A model generated the notes under the pieces. It saw nothing but the letters and a program-made list of their open reading frames with translations, was not told the origin of the DNA and searched no databases. Shown here piece by piece: positions 27,356 to 35,073 of a stretch of DNA of 50,049 bases. This stretch comes from CBHWET01 sp966112985 (lineage in GTDB: Bacteria; Verrucomicrobiota; Verrucomicrobiia; Limisphaerales; JACDHS01), in contig CBHWET010000005.1 in assembly GCA_966112985.1 (NCBI GenBank), positions 1 through 50,049 of the forward strand, read 5' to 3'. Position 1 is the stretch's first letter; each line of letters begins with the position of its first letter. The translations under genes were made by a program, and so were the position numbers.

Positions 27356-28618
27356 CTATTGCGATCGCAAACGTAAATACTTTTCCCGCCAGACCGCGCG
27401 TGAAAGTTTCCCGCGCTGGTTGGTTTCGAGCGATTCAACCACCCACCAGTCACGCGGAACCTGCCAGGCAGGCATCTTTGACAGAAGAAAATTTCTAATC
27501 GGTTCCACGTCTTCGCCGCTACTCGTTGAGACACAGGCAACAATCTCTTCACTTCTTTCGGCGTCCCTGCTTGGCACACCGAAAACCAAACAATTGTTGA
27601 CCGTCGGATGACTCATCAACATGCGTTCGATGCTTTCGGGCGACACTTTTCGCCCAGCGACATTTATCTGATCGCTCGCGCGACCGCGGAGGAAAACGCT
27701 CTTATCACAAAGTTCAGCAAGATCACTCGTTCGAAAGACTCCGGCGCCGAGGCTCTCGTCGCGAATCGGCCAATATGTCTCGGCAACTGAACGCCCGTGC
27801 ACTTCCAGACAACCGTTTTCGCCCAGCGTCAGCTCCACGTTGCACATCGCTGTTCCAGCGAAACTTGCATCGGTGCGTGGCATATTGCTTCGGTCGTACG
27901 CAATGCCACCGCACTCGCTTGATCCGTAAAAATTATGGATCTTAAGTCCGGTCCTCTCGAAGACATCTTGCTCCAGTTTCAAAGGCAATGCTGCGCCGGC
28001 TGAGACCGCAAGTCGCACGTTTTGAGGGATCGCATCTGCATCATTCCACACTCTCCAAAGTGCGGGCACGGCCGCGATTGTGATTGCGTCAAAGTTTTTA
28101 GCAGCCATCCGAACATTCTCCGGCAGCGGTGATTCCGCGACGATCAAAGGAATACCGTGAAGTAAGAGCGGAAGAATCAGATTTGAAAACCCGTACGAAT
28201 GCGCGAGAGAAATGACCGCGAGATTTGGCCAATCGCGACGCAACCCCATTGCCTCAACAATGTTATCTGCGTCTGCCGCAAGTTGCTCCGCCTTGAAAGC
28301 GACCAATCGCGAAACGCCTGTTGTCGCTGAGGTTGTTTTCAAATGCACAATGGACGGAGGCAACACATCAATTGTCGGAACACCCTGCCCTGCTTCCAAC
28401 GGACAGACTGCTTTATTGTCACGCCAACCTCTGAGAATAGATAAAACAAACTCTGTTGATGTTCCTTGTGGAAAAACAACAGATTCGGGCGTCGCCTCGC
28501 CCTGCTCCGCTGTTTTCGCAAGCTGCGCGAATGTCCAATGACGCCGATTGTGCAAGTCGTATACCGCAATCTCCTCGCGGTATCGTTCCACAATTTGTTG
28601 CCATCGGTCGTAAAGCAT
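27356..28618 (-). CDS. AMP-dependent acyl/aryl ligase
   Basis: A 420-residue member of the ANL (acyl-CoA synthetase) superfamily, somewhat short. The A3-type Thr/Ser-rich loop reads KTTSATTGVSR; the A5 motif is FYGSSECGGIAYD; the A7/A8 segment is VFRTSDLAEL...RASDQINVAGRKVSPE; the C-terminal lysine region is NQRGKLSRAVWREKYL. It activates a carboxylic acid as acyl-AMP and probably loads it on a carrier protein. It is convergent with the FabZ-like gene (9 bp gap), completing the set of acyltransferase, carrier, dehydratase and ligase. Confidence 0.87.
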   Translation of the reverse strand: MLYDRWQQIVERYREEIAVYDLHNRRHWTFAQLAKTAEQGEATPESVVFPQGTSTEFVLSILRGWRDNKAVCPLEAGQGVPTIDVLPPSIVHLKTTSATTGVSRLVAFKAEQLAADADNIVEAMGLRRDWPNLAVISLAHSYGFSNLILPLLLHGIPLIVAESPLPENVRMAAKNFDAITIAAVPALWRVWNDADAIPQNVRLAVSAGAALPLKLEQDVFERTGLKIHNFYGSSECGGIAYDRSNMPRTDASFAGTAMCNVELTLGENGCLEVHGRSVAETYWPIRDESLGAGVFRTSDLAELCDKSVFLRGRASDQINVAGRKVSPESIERMLMSHPTVNNCLVFGVPSRDAERSEEIVACVSTSSGEDVEPIRNFLLSKMPAWQVPRDWWVVESLETNQRGKLSRAVWREKYLRLRSQ

Positions 28619-28665
28619 TTGTCAGTTTCGTAGCGTAACGATAGGTTCAACAGCAAGCGAGAACC

Positions 28666-29484
28666 ATGTCCGAACGCAAATCTTTCAAACATAACCCCGC
28701 CTTTCTGAAGGCTGCGCTTCTCAGTGTTATTATGATGTTTGTGGGTTGCACGACCCAACGCAGATTCGAAGCTGTCGCACATCCATTTCAGTTTGAGCGG
28801 GACACAATGTCGTATGCGAACGAATTGAGCTGGGAATATTTTTACGATGCCAATGGCAAATGGCGCAGTAAACAAAGGCAACCAGCACCGGAGTACCGTC
28901 AACACTGTTTTGTGGTCTCCCACGCAGCGCGGCAGTTTTTTGCGCACGCAACATTCCATCCGACAGACCCAAAGGCAGACTATGAAACTTACAAGAAACT
29001 CGTTCGTGCCATTCTGAAACGTAGTTCGATGACGCCTTCAACAGAAAATGCCAAGGTAATCATTCCGGGTTATTCTAATCTACGCGAATTCAGCCGCGAT
29101 TACGCCGCACTCTTGAAATCCGAATCCGGCGGCGCCTGGCACAGCTACTTTCAACGAGGACATTGGCGAATCATGCTGCCATTTTCTGATAAAGGTCAGG
29201 AGAAAATGGCGTTTCACCTCGCCTCAGAAATAAAACAGAACCACGCTCCCATCGTTCATCTCGTTCGTTTTCCACAACTCACCATCAATCACGCGGCTCT
29301 CTTGTTTGACGTCACCGAATCCGCCGAGGGAATTGCATTCGCCATGTATGATCCTAATTATCCCGAGAAACCCGCTACGCTGACTTTCAATAAGAAAACG
29401 AAACGCTTCGACCTGCCTGCAAATACGTATTTCGAGGGTGGACGCGTCAACGTCTACGAAATCTATAAGAATTTCTGGATGTGA
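28666..29484 (+). CDS. Putative lipoprotein with possible papain-like (C39-type) fold
   Basis: A 272-residue protein with a type II signal (KAALLSVIMMFVGC, lipobox FVGC). It holds a possible Cys-His-Asn layout: HCFVVSHAARQFFAHA early, INHAALLFDV later, then YDPNYPEKP, which resembles the order seen in papain-like peptidases and inactive C39 relatives. I infer this from spacing only, and no family is recognised. It lies 47 bp from the AMP-ligase gene in divergent orientation, so it may belong to the same lipid-related locus. Confidence 0.6.
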   Translation: MSERKSFKHNPAFLKAALLSVIMMFVGCTTQRRFEAVAHPFQFERDTMSYANELSWEYFYDANGKWRSKQRQPAPEYRQHCFVVSHAARQFFAHATFHPTDPKADYETYKKLVRAILKRSSMTPSTENAKVIIPGYSNLREFSRDYAALLKSESGGAWHSYFQRGHWRIMLPFSDKGQEKMAFHLASEIKQNHAPIVHLVRFPQLTINHAALLFDVTESAEGIAFAMYDPNYPEKPATLTFNKKTKRFDLPANTYFEGGRVNVYEIYKNFWM

Positions 29485-29488
29485 GACT

Positions 29489-29872
29489 TTACAGCGGTTC
29501 GCGTCCGGCGTAGCCGCTGTCCAGATCGTGCCAATGCTCGATATCTTCTTCGTCTTTTTCCCAGCACAGGAAAATCTCTTTTCCGTTCCGGATCGCCGGA
29601 AAGTCGATCAATCCCCGCTCCAGGTCCTTTACCTGAATCTCGCGTGATTCGAACTGGAACAGCGCCGCCCGCAAATCAGCAACGACCTTCACCCACCGAT
29701 TAACCGTGTCGCCGCCCAGGTCACCACGCTCGTCCGACAGTTTGCCAATTCGCTTTTCGAGCTGCTCCAGTTGGCGCTGAGATTGTTCGAGACAGGCGAG
29801 CCACTCTCGAATCTTCGGCAACAACGCGCGCGCCTGTTCAATTGTGTAATGCTTTGTGAACTGATACGACAT
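29489..29872 (-). CDS. DUF2203 protein
   Basis: A 127-residue soluble helical protein with the family pattern: FTKHYTIEQARALLPKIREW at the start, a coiled-coil middle, 'VKDLERGLIDFPAIRNGKEI' and the C-terminal signature LCWEKDEEDIEHWHDLDSGY. Function unknown. It is 4 bp from the convergent lipoprotein gene and 20 bp after the TPR lipoprotein start region on the same strand. Confidence 0.85.
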   Translation of the reverse strand: MSYQFTKHYTIEQARALLPKIREWLACLEQSQRQLEQLEKRIGKLSDERGDLGGDTVNRWVKVVADLRAALFQFESREIQVKDLERGLIDFPAIRNGKEIFLCWEKDEEDIEHWHDLDSGYAGREPL

Positions 29873-29892
29873 GTTTAGCGACAGCTAACGGG

Positions 29893-31608
29893 TCACAGGG
29901 TTTGGTTCAGCTTCTTTTTGACATCGTCGTTTGTTTCGATGCTCAATGACTTTTTCCAGGCATCACGAGCTTTGTCCGGCTGGCTTAAGGCCTGATAAAT
30001 ATCACCGAGGTGATCGTACACAGCTGCGTCCGGTTCCTGTGAAAGCTCAATCGCTTTTAAAATATAGGGCAGAGCGTGCTGCGGCTCTTTCAGTTTAAAA
30101 AATACCCAACCAAGGCTATCCAGATATGCGGCGTTTTTCGGCTCCAGCTTGACAGCTTTTTCAATCAGCTGCTTTGCCTTCGCGAGGTTGGTACCGTTTT
30201 CCGCCCACATGTAGCCCAGGTAATTCAACGTCTCCGGATCGTTCGGCGACAGCTGCAGAGCCTTCTCGAAATACTTCTCCGCTTCTAAAAAATTCTTATT
30301 GCGCTCGTAACACGCACCAACCTGAAAATAAAAGCTTTGATCCAAATGGTTTGTGTCGGTCGCTTTTGCGATTACCTCTGCCGCTGTATAATGCTTCAAT
30401 GCTTCGGCCGGATTCTTTAATTTGTTGTAAGCAACCGCAGTAAAGAATTCGCCAACGAATGTTTCTTTGAATTTTTTACGCGCTTTCTCGAGGGTACCCA
30501 ACGCTTTGTTCTCCTGGTTCAAATTCAGAAGCGAGCCTGCAAGGTCGTAATAGGCGCGTTCAAGTTGCGGACTGAGAAGAATCGCTTTCTCAAAGTATTC
30601 AGACGCGCGCTCAAAATTCTTTTGGTCATACGCGATCGTGCCCAGGATGTAATAGGCGTGCGGATACTTTGTAGGATTATCACGAATGATGCCTTCGAGT
30701 TGCTGAGCCGCGTTCGTTTTGTCATTCGACGACAAATAGATGTTCGCCAGCCGTTCGCGTAAAATGTCCTTCCAGACGTCGGCATCGGGATTGTCATTTA
30801 ACAGCTTCACATAAATGTCCGCCGCCCGTTTTGGTTCACCGAAGTAAGCGAGCGTATCGGCGAGTTTTTGCTGAAGCAGAATGCCGTCGGGATTCAATTT
30901 CGCAGCACGATCCAAAAGATCTTTCGCGCGAGGGGCGATAGCAGCCTTTTCTTTCGGATGAAGTTTCGCGTACTGACTGTAAAGTTCAGCGAGTCCGATC
31001 AGGCTGAGGGGCTCCGGTTCGATCTGCACTGCGGCACGATCCAAAGCCTTCAATGCTTCCTGTGTTTTGCCGCTGGAAAGATAAACCTGTGCCAGCGCGT
31101 CGTACGGCGGAAGCGCGGACGGACTACGGGTCACGGCAATTTGAGCAGCCTGAAGGGCGCTATTTGTTTTTCCCGCCCGAAGATAAACCTGCGCCAGCAT
31201 AGCGAAAGCCAGACCGCTCGAATCGCGACGGTCGCCCGATTTCTTCAATACTTCGATCGCTTTGTCGTATTGTTTTTTCTGTGAGAATCGATTGGCCAAC
31301 TCTATGACCAAAGGTTCGTTGGAAGGATTCGCGAGCGCCGATCGATAAAATTCACCGAGGGCATCGTCGCCCTTTTCATTCAACTCGTAAGTGATTCCCG
31401 TCGCGTAGCGTGCCAACGCTTCGATGCGTTGTTCGGTAACCTTGGGATCTACAACGCGATCAGGCTCGGGAACGGATGATTTGCGAACCGCGGACGGCTT
31501 GGAAGTTTTAACAGTCGCGTCGCCCTTGGGATTCGTCGGAACCGAAATTTTGCATCCGAAACCGAAAATGATCGCGGATAACAGAACTCCAAGTCCGAGA
31601 ATCTTCAT
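29893..31608 (-). CDS. TPR-repeat lipoprotein
   Basis: A 571-residue protein beginning with a lipoprotein signal (MKILGLGVLLSAIIFGFGC, lipobox at C19) followed by a Pro/Lys-rich linker and about a dozen TPR units from residue 60 to the C-terminus, many close to consensus (for example EYFEKAILLSPQLERAYYDL and KYFEKALQLSPNDPETLNYL). This layout suits an outer-membrane or periplasmic scaffold for assembly of envelope or exopolysaccharide machinery. Full length. Confidence 0.88.
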   Translation of the reverse strand: MKILGLGVLLSAIIFGFGCKISVPTNPKGDATVKTSKPSAVRKSSVPEPDRVVDPKVTEQRIEALARYATGITYELNEKGDDALGEFYRSALANPSNEPLVIELANRFSQKKQYDKAIEVLKKSGDRRDSSGLAFAMLAQVYLRAGKTNSALQAAQIAVTRSPSALPPYDALAQVYLSSGKTQEALKALDRAAVQIEPEPLSLIGLAELYSQYAKLHPKEKAAIAPRAKDLLDRAAKLNPDGILLQQKLADTLAYFGEPKRAADIYVKLLNDNPDADVWKDILRERLANIYLSSNDKTNAAQQLEGIIRDNPTKYPHAYYILGTIAYDQKNFERASEYFEKAILLSPQLERAYYDLAGSLLNLNQENKALGTLEKARKKFKETFVGEFFTAVAYNKLKNPAEALKHYTAAEVIAKATDTNHLDQSFYFQVGACYERNKNFLEAEKYFEKALQLSPNDPETLNYLGYMWAENGTNLAKAKQLIEKAVKLEPKNAAYLDSLGWVFFKLKEPQHALPYILKAIELSQEPDAAVYDHLGDIYQALSQPDKARDAWKKSLSIETNDDVKKKLNQTL

Positions 31609-31681
31609 AAGGGAAAAATGCGAGCCAGCGCAACTCGTTCGAGCTGCGCTGGCCGAAATTACAACAAGTACAAACCGGCGA

Positions 31682-31783
31682 TTACTTCTGCCAGGTACGC
31701 TTCTTGTGACGATTCGCGCGCAGCTTCTTGCGGCGTTTATGTTTGTTGATCTTAGCTTTGCGGCGTTTTTTTAATGAACCCAT
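31682..31783 (-). CDS. AURKAIP1/COX24-domain-type small basic protein (33 aa)
   Basis: A 33-residue protein, MGSLKKRRKAKINKHKRR followed by KKLRANRHKKRTWQK, about 60 percent Lys/Arg. The 'MGSxKKRR...KKHKRRK.R...R' pattern is that of small AURKAIP1/COX24-domain proteins found in several bacterial phyla and linked to the small ribosomal subunit. It lies between the TPR lipoprotein gene and hisG on the same strand and is easily missed because of its size. Start ATG at 31783. Confidence 0.8.
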   Translation of the reverse strand: MGSLKKRRKAKINKHKRRKKLRANRHKKRTWQK

Positions 31784-31810
31784 ACTTCGGTTTCGAGTTA
31801 TGTTTGGTGT

Positions 31811-32683
31811 TTAGTATACTACTTTATTCAGCGGGTATTCAATAATTCCTTCAGCTCCCGCTGCTTTGAGCTGTGGAATAAACTCGCGAACGACGTGTTC
31901 GTCAATAATTGTTTCAACGGCCACCCACCCCTTTTGGCTCAATCCGGAGATCGTCGGGTTCCGCAAAGCAGGCAAAGTATCGAGAAGTTTCTGCAAATTC
32001 TTCTCTTCAATGTTCATTTTGAGACCCACTTTTGCCTCGGCTTCCAAGGCGCCGCGCAAGAGCATTGCCATGGTCTGAATCTTCTTTTTCTTCCATTCGT
32101 CCTTCCACGAATCATGGTTCACGATGAAACGAGGAGTGGATGTTAAAAGGGTTTCTACGATGCGCAATTTATTCGCGCGCAACGAGGAACCGGTCTCCGT
32201 TATTTCCACAATCGCATCAACCAACTCATGTGCCTTGACCTCCGTTGCACCCCACGAAAATTCAACATCTGCGGTCACTCCGTGTTTTGCCAACCAGGAC
32301 TTGGTGAGATTCACGACCTCCGTCGCAATCCGTTTACCCTGCAAATCTTTAACAGTTTTGATCGGAGAGTTTTCCGGTACGGCGAGGACCCACCGGGCGG
32401 CCTGACGGGTTGCTTTACTGAAAAGAAATTCACCCACTTCGTAAACGTTCGAGCCATTCTCCTGCACCCAGTCGTAACCCGTAATACCACAGTCAAGATA
32501 ACCGTGTTCGACGTAACGGCTGATTTCCTGTGCGCGAATTAATCGGATTTCGAGATCTTCGTCGTCGACGTACGGCACATAGGAGCGACTGCTGATTTGC
32601 ACATTGAAACCAGCTTTCGCCATTTTTTCGATGGTTGCTTCCTGCAAGCTGCCTTTTGGCAGACCAAAACGTAACTTGTTCAT
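31811..32683 (-). CDS. hisG: ATP phosphoribosyltransferase (long form)
   Basis: First enzyme of histidine biosynthesis, joining ATP and PRPP. I chose ATG at 32683 (MNKLRFGLPKGSLQEAT); a GTG six codons earlier is possible. The conserved LRFGLPKGSL start, DCGITGYDWV, KSWLAKHGV and IVEITETGSSLRANKLRIVE (PRPP loop) are all present. The C-terminal approximately 75 residues (AMLLRGALEAEAKVGLKMNI to REFIPQLKAAGAEGIIEYPL) are the ACT-like regulatory domain that marks the long, histidine-inhibited form, so no HisZ partner is needed. It is the last recognisable core gene before the accessory region. Confidence 0.95.
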   Translation of the reverse strand: MNKLRFGLPKGSLQEATIEKMAKAGFNVQISSRSYVPYVDDEDLEIRLIRAQEISRYVEHGYLDCGITGYDWVQENGSNVYEVGEFLFSKATRQAARWVLAVPENSPIKTVKDLQGKRIATEVVNLTKSWLAKHGVTADVEFSWGATEVKAHELVDAIVEITETGSSLRANKLRIVETLLTSTPRFIVNHDSWKDEWKKKKIQTMAMLLRGALEAEAKVGLKMNIEEKNLQKLLDTLPALRNPTISGLSQKGWVAVETIIDEHVVREFIPQLKAAGAEGIIEYPLNKVVY

Positions 32684-32908
32684 GTTAAATTTACGGTGCA
32701 CCGCCGCTAAAATAGTCGGTCACAAAACCGATCCATCAGCCCGCGACGTGATTGCGATATTTATGTGGCGAGGCAACGTAGGGATAGTTTCCCCCCGGTA
32801 TCGCCCAAAAGTTCGCCTGCCGCCGCACTGATTTGCCATCGAAAAGCCTGCAAAGCGACATTTTTCTTTGGTTGAAGCAATTGCCTGTAAGAAGGAGAAA
32901 GGTAATCG

Positions 32909-32977
32909 ATGCATTTCATCTGCGAAGCCGCGGCAAATTGGTACGATCTTACGTCGCTGACTTTTGCGTCTGCCTGA
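32909..32977 (+). other. 22-codon plus-strand frame behind a strong ribosome-binding site at the core/accessory boundary
   Basis: GAAGGAG at 32891-32897 precedes ATG 32909, giving MHFICEAAANWYDLTSL and then FASA before a TGA at 32975-32977. The last part overlaps the end of the PH-domain gene. A strong Shine-Dalgarno in front of so short a frame suggests the 5' stub of a gene whose body was replaced when the accessory segment arrived; a true micro-protein is the alternative. Confidence 0.35.
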
Positions 32978-33509
32978 TCAGGTCGTAAACGTCTTTGGCG
33001 TGATCAATCATGTCGAATGCCGGCACGGTGTACTGCCCTGCTCCCGGCCAACCGGCGGGAATCCTTTGGGCCATAGGGTGCACTGCTCCGAATGTAATAC
33101 TTCCACTTCCGTCCGCGGTTTCTGTTAGCGAAATGTCAGTCAATGTTCGAAGCGCAAGTGATTTCGTTTGGCGGGAAAAAAGTCCAGTCACGATGATGAT
33201 GCGTTCATTAGTAACTCCATAAAACGTCCGTTCCCGCGTACGCGCATCGACAAAGAAACGCCCGAATACGAAGTAAAGGCCGATCCCAACGAACGGAACA
33301 CCCCATATGAGAAAAAAGAACGGCGCTCCTTTACTGATGACGCTAACCTCCCAAAAGATTGCAAACCCGCACCACACCAACGTGAACGGAATTACGAACA
33401 CGTCCGAAGGACGCAGGCGAACCCCTCGCCGAGGTTGGCCACTCCAAATAAGACGCTCGCCAGAACTTAGCTCGCGTTCGATTTCAAATGCTGGACTATT
33501 CCATGTCAT
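32949..33509 (-). CDS. PH-domain (bPH2-like) membrane protein
   Basis: A 186-residue protein with two hydrophobic helices (VFVIPFTLVWCGFAIFWEV and FFFLIWGVPFVGIGLYFVFG) followed by a strand-rich domain typical of bacterial PH-like modules: TRERTFYGVTNERIIIVTGLFSRQ, SLALRTLTDISL, GSITFGAV. Role unknown; such proteins sit at the inner membrane. Its ATG overlaps the upstream stop (ATGACATGG; 4 bp overlap), so it is co-translated with the 154-residue gene. I see no attC between them, so this pair may lie just outside the cassette array or be a terminal cassette. Confidence 0.7.
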   Translation of the reverse strand: MTWNSPAFEIERELSSGERLIWSGQPRRGVRLRPSDVFVIPFTLVWCGFAIFWEVSVISKGAPFFFLIWGVPFVGIGLYFVFGRFFVDARTRERTFYGVTNERIIIVTGLFSRQTKSLALRTLTDISLTETADGSGSITFGAVHPMAQRIPAGWPGAGQYTVPAFDMIDHAKDVYDLIRQTQKSAT

Positions 33510-33970
33510 ACGCCAATGACCAATGTCGTGTGCGCAACGCGAGTGAAATACTCGGGATCATCTGTGGCAGTAATCGCCTCATATGCGGCCTCGGCTGCAG
33601 CAACGCGAGGAATCTCTCCGAGAGCGGCAGCAACTGCAGAGGCGGTTCTCGCTCGAGCAAACGCTGCAATCACCTCGGGCTCACTTTTGCCAGCATCCTC
33701 ATGATCATCGTACGGCGCCTGAATTTCGAAGTAATCTGCGTCCAATTGATCGGCAAGAGATTGAACACACCCCTGTAGCTCTGCATCTGGATGGCCGGAC
33801 CTATTCAAGTGACGCAACCCCTCGGTGATGGTCGGATGCGAAAAGCCTGACCGATCCACTGCAGCATGAGCAATGGCCGAACCGATACGGCGAAGCTGCT
33901 CGTCATCTGCCGCCTCAATTTGGTCTGCAAGTCGCCCCGCGATCTGTCGCAGTAATTCAAGTGTTGTCAT
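33506..33970 (-). CDS. Hypothetical helical protein (154 aa)
   Basis: An alanine-rich, acidic, mostly helical protein (LLRQIAGRLADQIEAADDEQ, VIAAFARARTASAVAAALGE, VAAAEAAYEAITATDDPE). No family recognised. The ATG at 33970 lies inside the GTTATGA heptamer that would form the R' box of the adjacent attC-like site, and the gene is coupled to the PH-domain gene behind it. Confidence 0.6.
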   Translation of the reverse strand: MTTLELLRQIAGRLADQIEAADDEQLRRIGSAIAHAAVDRSGFSHPTITEGLRHLNRSGHPDAELQGCVQSLADQLDADYFEIQAPYDDHEDAGKSEPEVIAAFARARTASAVAAALGEIPRVAAAEAAYEAITATDDPEYFTRVAHTTLVIGV

Positions 33971-34032
33971 AACGTGTCCGGCGCGCGTTACAAATAAAGT
34001 CCCGGCCTGCGCCCCGCGTCCACTAGTTGAAT
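33967..34032 (-). repeat. attC-like site, left-most in the array (66 bp, degenerate)
   Basis: On the minus strand it opens with ATTCAAC (matches RYYYAAC), right after the stop of the 34034 gene, and ends with GTTATGA (GTTRRRY with two mismatches). Internal GC-rich arms (GTGGACGCGGGGCGC and CGCGCGCCGGACAC) can fold back on each other. Confidence 0.5.
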
Positions 34033-34033
34033 A

Positions 34034-34354
34034 TTAGTCAGTGAATATATAGATAGAGATAATATCTGAGTCCTCGATCAGAAAGCTCGTATTTCGGACC
34101 GGACGTAAAGGATAGATGTCGGTCTCGCCGCGCCTGATCCGAATATCCGTAATCGCGCCCGGATACTCGACATTGCCATGCACTCGAAACCACATAGGGC
34201 CTTCGTACGGTTCAAACGTGATGTTGAGTATGCGGCTTGCCTCCGCCAAAATCTCGGCAACGGTACATCCCGAAATGGGAACCCCCGCCCTCCGCAGGTT
34301 TGGATGCGGTTCGTATTCGAGGGAATGATTAATCCATGTTCGCAAAGTAGGCAT
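34034..34354 (-). CDS. Hypothetical protein (106 aa)
   Basis: I chose ATG 34354 (MPTLRTWINHSLEYEPHPN) because GGAGG lies about 12 nt before it inside the end of the upstream gene. The sequence has alternating strands (MWFRVHGNVEYPGAITDIRI, YPLRPVRNTSFLIEDSDI) and reads like a small beta-rich protein. No family recognised. It starts 5 bp after the SnoaL-like gene, so the two form a two-gene cassette or operon, with attC-like DNA behind. Confidence 0.6.
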   Translation of the reverse strand: MPTLRTWINHSLEYEPHPNLRRAGVPISGCTVAEILAEASRILNITFEPYEGPMWFRVHGNVEYPGAITDIRIRRGETDIYPLRPVRNTSFLIEDSDIISIYIFTD

Positions 34355-34359
34355 GGTTG

Positions 34360-34815
34360 TCAGCCGCCTCCCGCCTTGAGTGGGAAATTCAGCGCACCAG
34401 TCTGATAATAAAACTTCCATTCACCTGTACGCAGCTTTGTGTAGATCTTGCACACTCGGCCTTTCCAGTGAAAATCCTTCCCGGTGACCTTGTGCCGCCA
34501 GAGGGTGTCGATATCGACCACGGCAAGTGCTCCGTCTTCCTCCTTGCAGATTTCGATCTTCACCGTCTTTCGCCGATTATGAATCAGATCATGGGTATCG
34601 AACAGACCCTGCCAGTCCTTTCGCCACCGCTCCCGATCGAATCGGCCCATGACAAAGACCCATTCGACGGGATCATGGGAGTCGGCTGTCGGTGGAAAAG
34701 GCCAAACCATATCCGGATGAATCATGGAAAGAAAGAGATCGGGATTCTTTGTGTCCCAACCCTTCGTTTCGAGATCAACCATCTCTTGAATCGTTGCCAC
34801 AATTGCGGAACTCAC
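34360..34815 (-). CDS. SnoaL/NTF2-like protein (DUF4440-type)
   Basis: A 151-residue protein. The start GTG at 34815 (MSSAIVATIQEMVDLETKGW) is preceded by a clear AAAGGAG; longer starts (34836, 34857) lack one. The pattern 'VDLETKGWDTKNPDLFLSMI HPDMV' followed by beta-strands ending in WKFYYQTGALNFPL matches the cone-shaped NTF2-like fold used by many small enzymes and by unclassified cassette proteins. Its specific function is unknown. Confidence 0.7.
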   Translation of the reverse strand: MSSAIVATIQEMVDLETKGWDTKNPDLFLSMIHPDMVWPFPPTADSHDPVEWVFVMGRFDRERWRKDWQGLFDTHDLIHNRRKTVKIEICKEEDGALAVVDIDTLWRHKVTGKDFHWKGRVCKIYTKLRTGEWKFYYQTGALNFPLKAGGG

Positions 34816-34839
34816 GATTTTCTCCTTTCGTCGCATCGA

Positions 34840-34915
34840 CGATTCAAACTGAGCCACACTTGAGCCTGGATGTAAACGCGAATGAAAATGAAAGACACTA
34901 GCGCGTTAATCATCC
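34840..34915 (-). repeat. Degenerate attC-like relic
   Basis: ACTGAGCCACACTTGAGCC then TGGATGTAAACGCGA and AGCGCGTTAATC match, block by block, the attC at 49641-49740 (ACTGAGCCACAGCCGGCTC, TGGATGTAAACCGC, AGCGCGTTGGTTAGGG). The boundary heptamers have decayed, so it is probably no longer active. Confidence 0.5.
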
Positions 34916-35073
34916 GTGGCGTTGACTCGGCTTCGCCCCGATTGCCTTATTTCACAGGCGCACATCAAATAAGAACCAAAACTGTTTTTGGGAGCACCCA
35001 AACGGCAGCAGACCGGCGACAAAAGCAAATCGCATTGCGCCTGCGAGTGTAAGATTTTTCGACCAACGAAGGT

